In this document: one piece after another, positions 6,608 through 12,672 of the stretch
Layout: each line of letters starts with the position of its first letter
Position numbering within the stretch: position 1 is the first letter of the stretch
Position numbers and translations under genes: made by a program
From: Paracoccaceae bacterium
GTDB lineage: Bacteria > Pseudomonadota > Alphaproteobacteria > Rhodobacterales > Rhodobacteraceae
NCBI GenBank assembly: GCA_023260935.1
Contig: JALQTL010000372.1
Span: 1-12,672 of the forward strand
Length of the DNA: 12,672 nucleotides
Direction: 5' to 3'
The notes under the pieces: model-generated
Seen by the model: only the letters and a program-made list of their open reading frames with translations
What the model was told of the DNA's origin: nothing
The model's database searches: none

Positions 6608-7529
6608 CGAAGGCCCCCGCACGACGCGCCAGCGCCAGATAGACCAGCATGATCAGGATCGGCACCACGGCGAAAGCGGCCGCCAGCGGGATGTTCCCCG
6701 CGGTGCCCTGCAACTGGAATACCGCCTGCCCGATAAAGCGTGCCGATGTGCCGATGATCTGCGGGATGATATAATCGCCCATCGTCAGGCTGAAGGTGAA
6801 GATGGACCCCGCGATCACCCCCGGCAGCGCCAGCGGCAGCGTCACCGTGCGGAAGGTCTGCCCCCGCGTGGCCCCCAGATCGGCCGAGGCTTCCAGCATC
6901 GACACCGGCACCCGTTCCAGCGATGCCTGCATCGGCAGGATCATGTAGGGCAACCAGACATAGACAAAGACCATCCACGTCCCCAGAAAACTGGTGGAAA
7001 GCGAATTGCCGCCAATGCCCGGAATGGCCAGAACCGCCTCCAGGATCGGGGTCGTGCCGGTGGCGCCGGCCGCCCAGCCGATGATGCCCTCCTTCGCAAG
7101 GATCAGCTTCCACGCATAGACCTTGACCAGATAGGAAGACCACAAGGGCAGCATCACCCCCAGATAGAATGCCGCTTTCCAATGCCCCCGCGCAAAGCGT
7201 GCCGCATAATAGGCAATGGGAAAGGCCAGCACCGCACAGCCAACCGTCACACTGGCCGACATCAGCAGCGTGCGGATGATGATGTCCATGTTCGCCGGAT
7301 TGAACAGCTCGGCATAGGTGCGCAGGGTGAATTCCGGCACCACGACGCCCGAGAATTCATCAATGGAATAAAAGCTTTGCACCAGAAGGGCCGCAAGTGA
7401 CCCCAGATAGACCAGCCCCAGCCAGATCAGCGGCGGGCTGATCAGCAGCAACAGAAGCAGATTCGGCCGCCGCCAGAACAGCCCTGTTAGCCGGTCGCCC
7501 AGACCGCGAGAGGCAAGAACCGCGCTCAT
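6597..7529 (-). CDS. ydcU: ABC transporter permease, PotB/YdcU type
   Basis: Inner-membrane permease (310 aa; E. coli YdcU is about 313), partner of YdcV. The start is the ATG at 7529, whose ATGA overlaps the ydcT stop by 4 nt (7526-7529), a classic coupled start; the open frame extends upstream only as a shadow of ydcT. Seen: first membrane helix at about residues 24-50 (LLLLLLISPPLIWLGLVYLG), a periplasmic stretch of about 50 residues, then five further helices, with the EAA loop VSMLEASADLGATRGQTF near residue 220. PotB-like segments include LPLWSSYLVKVYAW and FTFSLTMGDYIIPQIIG. Together with YdcV it carries the substrate delivered by YdcS across the membrane using energy from YdcT. Confidence 0.9.
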   Translation of the reverse strand: MSAVLASRGLGDRLTGLFWRRPNLLLLLLISPPLIWLGLVYLGSLAALLVQSFYSIDEFSGVVVPEFTLRTYAELFNPANMDIIIRTLLMSASVTVGCAVLAFPIAYYAARFARGHWKAAFYLGVMLPLWSSYLVKVYAWKLILAKEGIIGWAAGATGTTPILEAVLAIPGIGGNSLSTSFLGTWMVFVYVWLPYMILPMQASLERVPVSMLEASADLGATRGQTFRTVTLPLALPGVIAGSIFTFSLTMGDYIIPQIIGTSARFIGQAVFQLQGTAGNIPLAAAFAVVPILIMLVYLALARRAGAFDAL

Positions 7530-8518
7530 GCCCGGTCCATCACATGCAGGTCGGCCGCATCGAAGGCAAAGCCGACATTCTGGCCCGGCAGGGGCAGGGG
7601 CTGTCCCGCAGGCACAAAGGCTGCAACCTCGGTGCTGCCCGTGCTGATCTGCACCCGCGTGCCCGCACCCAGATAGCGCAGCGCCGTCACCGGCCCAGCC
7701 AGTGCCGCGCCCTCGGCCGGGGCCAGCCGCAGCGCTTCTGGCCGCAGGCTGGACCATGCCGCAGGCCCGCCGATCCTTTGCGTCATATCCGGCGGCAGCA
7801 CATTGGACGACCCCACGAAATCGGCCACAAAGCGCGTGGCGGGGCGGGCGTAAACCTCTTCCGGGGTGCCGATCTGGGCGATCTTGCCTTCGTTGAACAC
7901 AGCCAGGCTGTCGGCCATTGAAAGCGCTTCATGCTGGTCATGCGTCACGAAGACAAAGGTGATACCCAACCTTTGCTGAAGCGCCTTAAGCTCGTCCTGC
8001 ATCGCTTCGCGCAGCTTCAGGTCCAGCGCGCCCAAGGGTTCGTCCAGCAGAAGCACGCGCGGTTCGTTGACCAGTGCGCGGGCCAGCGCCACACGCTGAC
8101 GCTGCCCGCCGGAAAGCTGCCCGGGCTTGCGCCCGCCGTATTCATCCAGCTTCACCACGGCCAGCATCTCTTCGGCGCGGCGCAACCGTTCCGCCCGGCC
8201 CACACCCTTGACCATCAGGCCATAAGCCACGTTATCGGCCACGTTCATATGCGGAAACAGCGCATAGTCCTGGAACACCGTATTCACGTTGCGCCGGTTG
8301 GGCGGCACATCGCTTACATCTTCGCCAAAGATGCGGATCACCCCCGCCGTCGGCTTTTCGAAACCCGAAATCAGCCGCAGGCAGGTGGTCTTGCCAGAGC
8401 CCGAGGGCCCCAGCATGGCAAAGAAGGCACCTTCGGCGATCTGAAGCGAAACGCCATCGACGGCGCGCACGGCCCCGAAATGCCGCGACACGGATGAAAA
8501 TTCGACAGCAACCGTCAT
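7526..8518 (-). CDS. ydcT: ABC transporter ATPase, PotA/YdcT type
   Basis: ATP-hydrolysing subunit (330 aa; E. coli YdcT about 337) that drives the YdcU/YdcV permease pair. All motifs are intact, unlike glpS and glpT in the same window: Walker A GPSGSGKT (37-44), Q-loop VFQDYALFPH, signature LSGGQRQR (135-142), Walker B RVLLLDE (154-160), D-loop GALD and switch His193 in FVTHD. A TOBE-type domain follows at about residues 240-330, beginning near SSNVLPPDM. The start is the ATG at 8518; the frame is open to a TTG at 8542, but that has no ribosome site. Only a weak AGAAGAA precedes the ATG, and the gene lies 90 nt after ydcS beyond a hairpin, so it is probably made at a lower level than the binding protein. 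Confidence 0.92.
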   Translation of the reverse strand: MTVAVEFSSVSRHFGAVRAVDGVSLQIAEGAFFAMLGPSGSGKTTCLRLISGFEKPTAGVIRIFGEDVSDVPPNRRNVNTVFQDYALFPHMNVADNVAYGLMVKGVGRAERLRRAEEMLAVVKLDEYGGRKPGQLSGGQRQRVALARALVNEPRVLLLDEPLGALDLKLREAMQDELKALQQRLGITFVFVTHDQHEALSMADSLAVFNEGKIAQIGTPEEVYARPATRFVADFVGSSNVLPPDMTQRIGGPAAWSSLRPEALRLAPAEGAALAGPVTALRYLGAGTRVQISTGSTEVAAFVPAGQPLPLPGQNVGFAFDAADLHVMDRA

Positions 8519-8554
8519 GGTGGGTTCTTCTGGATCATACAAAGGGGGAAAGGG

Positions 8555-8575
8555 CCGGGGCCTTGGCAGCCCCGG
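8555..8575 (-). terminator. Intercistronic hairpin between ydcS and ydcT
   Basis: CCGGGGC (8555-8561) and GCCCCGG (8569-8575) are perfect 7-bp arms around a 7-nt loop, 33 nt past the ydcS stop. In the direction of transcription it is followed by CCCTTTCCCCCTTTG, which has only short T-runs. This suits partial termination or 3'-end protection of the ydcS message, as is common after the binding-protein gene in importer operons, rather than a full stop. The remaining bases of the 90-bp gap show no gene. Confidence 0.5.
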
Positions 8576-8608
8576 TCAGGATAAGGGTCAGACGGTCAAC
8601 CGCAGCCG

Positions 8609-9766
8609 TCAGCGGCCGCCGATCACGCCGATATAGTCGCTGACCCAACGATAATAGGGTACGCAGGCCCCTTCGCCCTGACTGCAATTGGCGGTGGGCG
8701 TGGTCCAGAACCGGATCTTTTCGAAATCGTCAAAGCCGTTAGTGGTGCAACCTTCGGCGGTCAGCATGCCGCGCCCATCGGTGCAGGCGGCAGGAACCGA
8801 GGGGTTCGCCCCGAACCATACCGCAAGGTCGGATTGCAGGTTCGACGACAACGAATGTTCCATCCACAGATAGGCACAGGTGGGGTTGGCGCTATCCACA
8901 TGCATCATCGAAGTATCGGCCCAGCCGGTCGCGCCTTCTTGCGGGATCACGCTGGCCACCGGCTGATTTTCCGATTTCAGCAGGTTCACCTGAAACGGCC
9001 ATGTGCCCGAGGCGACAACGCCTTCGTTCTTGAAGTCATCCATCTGGATAAAGGCGTCATGCCAGTACCGGCTGACCAGTTCACGCTGCTGGCGCAGCAG
9101 ATCCAGCGCGGCCTTGTACTGGTCTTCGTTCAGCTCGTAGGGCGAGGTGATGCCAAGTTCTGGCTTGTGGAACATCAGGTATTGCGCGGCATCGGCAATG
9201 TGGATCGGGCCGTCATACGCCTGCACCCGGCCTTTGTTCGACTGGCCGTCGCCCAGCGTCATTTCCTCGAACACCACGTTCCAGCTTGTCGGCGGTTCCT
9301 TGAAGACGTTGGTGTTGTACATCAGCACGTTCGGCCCCCACATGTAGGGCACGCCGTAATGCACACCGCCCACCGTGTGCCAAGGCGCATCCTTCAGCCG
9401 GTCGTCCACGGCGTTCCACGACGGGATCAGGTCCGTGTTGATGGGTTGCACCCGCTTGCCCGCGATCAGACGCAGCGAGGCATCGCCCGAGGCGGTAACC
9501 AGATCGAACCCGCCTTCGTTCATCAGCGCCACCATCTCGTCCGAGGTGTTGGCGGTCTTGACGTTCACCTTGCAGCCCGAGGCTTCCTCGAACTTCGTGA
9601 CCCAGTCGAATTCCTTCATCGTCTCGCCGCGCTCGATATAACCGGCCCAGGCGACGATGTTCACCTGCCCTTCGGGTTCGCCCAAGGCAGTGACCTGTGC
9701 TGCAACCGGCCCTGCGGCCAATGCAAGTGCAAGCGTTGTCGTTCCCATCAGTTTCATGGTGTTCAT
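8609..9766 (-). CDS. ydcS: Periplasmic substrate-binding protein, YdcS type
   Basis: Extracytoplasmic solute-binding protein (385 aa; E. coli YdcS is 381) of the PotD/YdcS family. The start is the ATG at 9766 with AGGGAG about 8 nt upstream; the frame open to 10282 is only a shadow of the LysR gene. A signal peptide is clear: MNTMK, then a hydrophobic core TLALALAAG, then a likely cut at PVAA/Q (after residue 23). Mature-protein matches to YdcS from memory include AGYIERGET, DLVTASGDASLRLIAGKRVQ, WGPNVLMYNT, SNKGRVQAYDGPIHIADAAQ, RYWHDAFIQM, DFKNEGVVASGTWP, GWADT and the C-terminal YIGVIGGR. There is a short insertion NCSQGEGAC near the C-terminus, adding two cysteines where E. coli YdcS has AEGGK. 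It delivers a polyamine-like ligand to YdcUV. E. coli YdcS has also been linked to polyhydroxybutyrate complexes; nothing here tests that. Confidence 0.93.
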   Translation of the reverse strand: MNTMKLMGTTTLALALAAGPVAAQVTALGEPEGQVNIVAWAGYIERGETMKEFDWVTKFEEASGCKVNVKTANTSDEMVALMNEGGFDLVTASGDASLRLIAGKRVQPINTDLIPSWNAVDDRLKDAPWHTVGGVHYGVPYMWGPNVLMYNTNVFKEPPTSWNVVFEEMTLGDGQSNKGRVQAYDGPIHIADAAQYLMFHKPELGITSPYELNEDQYKAALDLLRQQRELVSRYWHDAFIQMDDFKNEGVVASGTWPFQVNLLKSENQPVASVIPQEGATGWADTSMMHVDSANPTCAYLWMEHSLSSNLQSDLAVWFGANPSVPAACTDGRGMLTAEGCTTNGFDDFEKIRFWTTPTANCSQGEGACVPYYRWVSDYIGVIGGR

Positions 9767-9807
9767 TGCAATGCTCCCTGTGAATGCCCCGCTTGTGCCG
9801 CAGGTGC

Positions 9808-9838
9808 CTTGGCCTGGAAGGATAGGCAGACGGCCAAG
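9808..9838 (-). repeat. Inverted repeat in the ydcS leader
   Basis: CTTGGCC (9808-9814) and GGCCAAG (9832-9838) are perfect 7-bp arms 17 nt apart, ending 42 nt before the ydcS start. It could be an mRNA leader hairpin or a protein-binding dyad. There is no T-run, so a terminator is unlikely. Confidence 0.4.
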
Positions 9839-9868
9839 TTTCGCAAATTCAAAACACAGAAAGGTCGT

Positions 9869-9883
9869 ATCGGAAAAATCGAT
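9869..9883. promoter_or_regulatory. Putative LysR box upstream of ydcS
   Basis: ATCGGAAAAATCGAT is a dyad (ATCG-N7-CGAT) that contains the T-N11-A spacing typical of LysR-family sites. It lies about 103 nt before the ydcS start and just after the stop of the LysR gene, a natural place for an activator site. No -35/-10 pair stands out between it and ydcS. Confidence 0.4.
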
Positions 9884-9891
9884 GGCTCTTC

Positions 9892-10794
9892 CTAGCGGTC
9901 TGGCACAGCCCCTTGGGCCGACCGCACGAAGTTCAGCGCAGGCCCCGACAAGGGCGCGCCGCGCCGCCATGCCAGCCCCACCTGCACGGTCGGCAGATCG
10001 CCCGACACATCCCTGATCTCGATCCGGTCGCCTTCCAGCGACCATGGCCGGTAGACAAGCCCCGGCAACAGCGCCAACCCGGCCCCGGTGGCCACCAGCG
10101 ACCGCACGGCCTCTACGCTGCGGGTGCGGAAGGTCACCTGCGGCGGATGCGCGATCGAGGCCATCAGCGTGCGCGTCGCTTCTTCGATCTCGTCCACCAT
10201 CAACTGAATCAGGGCATGCCCGGCCAGTTCGTCGCGCGAAATCGCCTCTTGCTGCGCCAGCGCATGACCAAGCGGCAACCACAGCCGGAAGGGCGATACC
10301 AGCAGCGTTTCCACCTGAAGCGCCAGCCGGTCCTTGACCGAGGAGGTCAGCAGAACCGCGACATCCAGTTCCCCCCCGATCAGAAGATGCTGAAGATACT
10401 CGCCGCTGTCTTCGATGACGTTCAGGTCAACCTGTGGATAGGCCCGGCGAAACCGCGCCAGAATGTCCGACAGGACATAGCCCGCAACAAGGCTGGTCAC
10501 GCCCAGCGAAAGGCGCCCCCGCGCCTGTTCGCCTTCATCCTGAAAGGCATCGCGGGCGCGGGCCACATCGCCCAGAATTTGCCGGGCATGACGCAGGAAA
10601 GCGCTGCCCTTGTGGGTGATGCGCAGCCCCTTGGCCTGTCTTTCGAACAGGGTGACGCCCAGATCATCCTCCAGCGCGCGGATCGCCTCGGTCACGCTGG
10701 ACTGGCTGATCGACAGCACCCGCGCGGCACCCGACACGCTGCCCTGTTCGGCGGCGGCCACAAAGAACTGCAACTGGCGAAGGGTAAAGGACAT
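9892..10794 (-). CDS. LysR-family transcriptional regulator
   Basis: A 300-aa regulator of usual LysR length. Seen: an N-terminal winged helix-turn-helix (residues 4-63; LRQLQFFVAAAEQGSVSGAA, SISQSSVTEAIRALEDDLGV, LFERQAKGLRIT), a linker helix, and a two-lobed effector-binding domain from about residue 90 (RGRLSLGVTSLVAGYVLSDI, FRRAYPQVDLNVIEDS, GELDVAVLLTS, VATGAGLALLPGLVY). It lies co-directionally 125 bp upstream of ydcS and 39 bp after the E2 gene of the oxoacid dehydrogenase operon. The arrangement differs from the usual divergent LysR layout, but a T-N11-A dyad sits between it and ydcS. Regulation of the ydcSTUV-patD operon by an amine or its breakdown product is an inference; control of the bkd genes is possible. 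I cannot name the ortholog. Confidence 0.9.
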   Translation of the reverse strand: MSFTLRQLQFFVAAAEQGSVSGAARVLSISQSSVTEAIRALEDDLGVTLFERQAKGLRITHKGSAFLRHARQILGDVARARDAFQDEGEQARGRLSLGVTSLVAGYVLSDILARFRRAYPQVDLNVIEDSGEYLQHLLIGGELDVAVLLTSSVKDRLALQVETLLVSPFRLWLPLGHALAQQEAISRDELAGHALIQLMVDEIEEATRTLMASIAHPPQVTFRTRSVEAVRSLVATGAGLALLPGLVYRPWSLEGDRIEIRDVSGDLPTVQVGLAWRRGAPLSGPALNFVRSAQGAVPDR

Positions 10795-10833
10795 GGCCGC
10801 ACCCTAGGCCACGGGCGGCGGCTTGTCATCGGG

Positions 10834-12000
10834 TCAACGCGGGTCAAACGGCAGGCTGGCCGGGTCTTCCAGCGCCCGGCGCAGCGCCTGCACGAATTCC
10901 GCCGCCTCGAAACCGTCGATCACCCGGTGGTCGAAGCTGGCCGAAAGGTTCATCATCTGCCGTGGCACAAAGGCCCGGCCATCCCAGACCGGACGCATGA
11001 CGATGCGGTTCACCCCCACGATCGCCACCTCTGGCGCATTCAGGATAGGGGTCGAGGCCACGCCCCCAAGGGCGCCCAGAGAGGTTACGGTGATGGTCGA
11101 TCCGGTCAATGCTTCTGGCCCCAATTGCCCCGCCCGCGTGCGCGCCGCCAGATCGGCCGACGCGCGCCCAAGCGCCTGCACCGAAAGCTGCCCGGCATTG
11201 CGCAGCACCGGCACGATCAGCCCCGAAGGCGTGGCCGTCGCCATGCCCAGATGCACCGGGCCAAAGCGGCGGATAACTCCGGCGTCATCATCATACTGCG
11301 CGTTCAGCCCGGGATGGGCCGCCACTGCCCGGCAGATCGCGGCCATGACGAAAGGCAGGGGCGTCAGCCGCTGATCGGCGGCGCGCGCTTCGTTCAACCC
11401 GGCGCGCAGGGCCTCCAGCGCGGTCGCGTCCACTTCCTCCACGATGGTGATATGGGGAATGCGCGCCCAAGTGGCGGAAAGCCGTTCGGCAATCTTGCGG
11501 CGCAGGCCGATGACCGGCACCTCCTGCACCTCGGGCGGGGCTTTGGCTGGCGGATGGCGGTCAAGATCGGCCATGGTGATCCGCCCGTCGGGACCGCTGC
11601 CCTGCACCCGGCCCAGATCGATGCCCCGCGCCCGTGCCTCGGCCCGGATGGCAGGGGCCGCCAACGGCTTGGGCCCCGATGGCGCACCGGCCTGCCCCAA
11701 GGCCGCGGGCATGGGCGCCGCAGCCTGCGGGGCAGGCGCATCGATTGTTCCCACATCCGTCTCTGTCTCGATCCAGACCAGATCGGCCCCCACCGCCAGC
11801 ATCTGCCCTTCGGCGCAGGCCAGTTCCACAACCCGCCCGGCAAAAAGCGACGGGATTTCAACCGTCGCCTTGTCGGTCATCACGCTGGCCAGCACGTCAT
11901 CTTCGCGCACCAGATCGCCGGGCTTCACGTTCCATTCGGTCAGTTCAACCTCGGTGATGCCTTCGCCGATATCGGGCAGGCGCATCGAAACTCTGGCCAT
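10834..12000 (-). CDS. bkdB: Branched-chain 2-oxoacid dehydrogenase E2 (dihydrolipoyl acyltransferase)
   Basis: Core subunit that carries the acyl group on lipoate and transfers it to CoA in the oxidation of valine, leucine and isoleucine oxoacids. The 388-aa protein has one lipoyl domain (residues 1-78, lipoyl Lys44 in MTDKATVEI), a short Ala/Pro linker, a peripheral-subunit binding domain (about 112-148: APAIRAEARARGIDL, GSGPDGRITMADL), and a catalytic domain from about 160 with the active site DHRVIDG (His358, Asp362). It begins immediately after the E1-beta stop (TGAATG) with GGAGG 5 nt upstream of that stop-start, so the two genes are translationally coupled. At 388 residues it is short for the family, mainly because of its single lipoyl domain and small linkers. 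No E3 (lipoamide dehydrogenase) follows; a LysR gene does. A pyruvate-type E2 is less likely, given the E1-beta partner. Confidence 0.9.
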   Translation of the reverse strand: MARVSMRLPDIGEGITEVELTEWNVKPGDLVREDDVLASVMTDKATVEIPSLFAGRVVELACAEGQMLAVGADLVWIETETDVGTIDAPAPQAAAPMPAALGQAGAPSGPKPLAAPAIRAEARARGIDLGRVQGSGPDGRITMADLDRHPPAKAPPEVQEVPVIGLRRKIAERLSATWARIPHITIVEEVDATALEALRAGLNEARAADQRLTPLPFVMAAICRAVAAHPGLNAQYDDDAGVIRRFGPVHLGMATATPSGLIVPVLRNAGQLSVQALGRASADLAARTRAGQLGPEALTGSTITVTSLGALGGVASTPILNAPEVAIVGVNRIVMRPVWDGRAFVPRQMMNLSASFDHRVIDGFEAAEFVQALRRALEDPASLPFDPR

Positions 12001-12672
12001 TCAGACCTCCATCATCCGTGAAATCGCCCGGGCAATCCGTTCCGGGCTGGGGAAATAATCCCACTCCTGTGCCAGCGGATAGGGCGTATCCCATCCCGTC
12101 ACGCGCGCCAGCGGGGACTTCAGGTGCCAGAAGCAGGCCTCCTGCACCTCGGCGATCAGTTCGGCACCAAAGCCGCTGGTGCGCGTTGCCTCATGCACCA
12201 CAAGACAGCGCCCTGTCTTTTCGACCGAGGCGCGGATCGTTTCCAGATCCAGCGGCAGAAGCGACCGCAGGTCGATGATCTCGGCATCATGGGGCAGGGT
12301 TTCGGCGGCGGCTTCGGCCACATGCACCATGGTGCCATAGGCAAGGATCGTCAGATCCCGCCCCGGCCGCACGATGCGCGCCTGACCCAGCGGAACCACA
12401 TGGCGGCCTTCGGGCACCTCGCCCAGCGGATGCCCTGCCCACCCCACGGCCGGGCCGCGGTGGTTGCCCCGGAACGGCCCGTTATACAGCCGCTTCGGTT
12501 CCAGAAAGATCACCGGATCGGGGTCTTCGATCGCCGCGATCAGCAGGCCCTTGGCATCCTGCGGGTTCGACGGCACCACCACCTTCAGACCCGAGACATG
12601 GGTGAACAGCGCCTCGGGGCTTTGGCTGTGGGTCTGCCCGCCGAAGATGCCCCCGCCCGTGGGCATCCGCAC
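12001..12672 (-). CDS. bkdA2: Branched-chain 2-oxoacid dehydrogenase E1 beta subunit, C-terminal part
   Basis: The last 223 codons of a gene whose start is beyond the window edge; the full protein is usually about 330-340 residues. With E1-alpha it forms the thiamine diphosphate-dependent heterotetramer that decarboxylates branched-chain 2-oxoacids. Seen: RMPTGGGIFGGQTHSQSPEA at the cut end, VVVPSNPQDAKGLL, IFLEPKRLYNGPF (characteristic of the branched-chain rather than pyruvate or acetoin enzymes, as I recall), then the transketolase C-terminal domain with LTILAYGTMVHVA, IDLRSLLPLDLETI, LVVHEATRTSGFGAEL and VTGWDTPYP. The GTG at the very edge is an internal Val codon, not a start. The stop TGA directly abuts the ATG of the E2 gene. 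E1-alpha would be expected just beyond the window. Confidence 0.92.
   Translation of the reverse strand: MRMPTGGGIFGGQTHSQSPEALFTHVSGLKVVVPSNPQDAKGLLIAAIEDPDPVIFLEPKRLYNGPFRGNHRGPAVGWAGHPLGEVPEGRHVVPLGQARIVRPGRDLTILAYGTMVHVAEAAAETLPHDAEIIDLRSLLPLDLETIRASVEKTGRCLVVHEATRTSGFGAELIAEVQEACFWHLKSPLARVTGWDTPYPLAQEWDYFPSPERIARAISRMMEV

Noticed and set aside
8591..8610. GACGG/CCGTC 5-bp repeat overlapping the ydcS stop
   Set aside because: Short arms and a 10-nt loop; expected by chance at this GC content.
9767..10282. N-terminal extension of the ydcS frame into the LysR gene
   Set aside because: A clear signal peptide and ribosome site mark the start at 9766; the extension is a shadow of lysR.
9913..12021. 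A 702-codon open frame on the plus strand opposite the LysR and E2 genes
   Set aside because: Low-complexity Arg/Gly/Pro/His-rich translation with no recognisable motif; it is the GC-driven shadow of two well-supported minus-strand genes.
1..12672. A novel defence, mobile or CRISPR-like system
   Set aside because: No transposase, integrase, repeat array, toxin-antitoxin pair or unexplained gene of good size is present; every well-supported gene belongs to a known metabolic, transport or regulatory family.

Overview
The window is about 12.7 kb of GC-rich, tightly packed DNA. Gene order, codon choice (CAG over CAA for Gln, almost no TTA), strong GGAGG-type ribosome binding sites and protein types point to an alphaproteobacterium, most likely of the Rhodobacterales/Paracoccaceae kind. 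This assignment is by recognition only; no database search was possible. Nearly all genes lie on the minus strand. The one exception is a DeoR-type regulator at 3567-4364.

Layout, reading the minus strand from right to left: (a) 12672-10834 is the end of a branched-chain 2-oxoacid dehydrogenase operon: the E1-beta subunit, cut by the window edge, then the lipoyl E2 subunit. (b) 10794-9892 is a LysR-family regulator. (c) 9766-4354 is a complete five-gene operon in the same order as Escherichia coli ydcSTUV-patD(ydcW): periplasmic binding protein, ATPase, two permeases and gamma-aminobutyraldehyde dehydrogenase. It should import a polyamine-like substrate and oxidise the derived aminoaldehyde to GABA. 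(d) 3567-4364 (plus) is a GlpR-like DeoR repressor. It is divergent from (e) 3296-133, glpD-glpS-glpT: FAD-dependent glycerol-3-phosphate dehydrogenase and the two ATPases of a GlpSTPQV-type glycerol ABC importer. The 270-bp gap between glpR and glpD holds several TTCGT/ACGAA motifs, including a perfect 14-bp inverted repeat, that look like GlpR operators.

The region is mostly ordinary catabolic and transport DNA. I did not find a novel defence or mobile system. The most unusual point is the left edge. glpT stops after 152 codons, inside the ABC signature region, and the remaining ~140 bases read in another frame as part of an M48-type peptidase with different codon use. This looks like a chimeric assembly join or a recent rearrangement. 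Other points worth a look are the complementary loss of ATPase motifs in GlpS (switch histidine) and GlpT (signature), an intercistronic hairpin after ydcS, a LysR-box-like dyad upstream of ydcS, and a cysteine-bearing insertion in YdcS.

No tRNA, rRNA, CRISPR array, insertion sequence or origin was seen. The long plus-strand open frames opposite real genes are by-products of high GC content.
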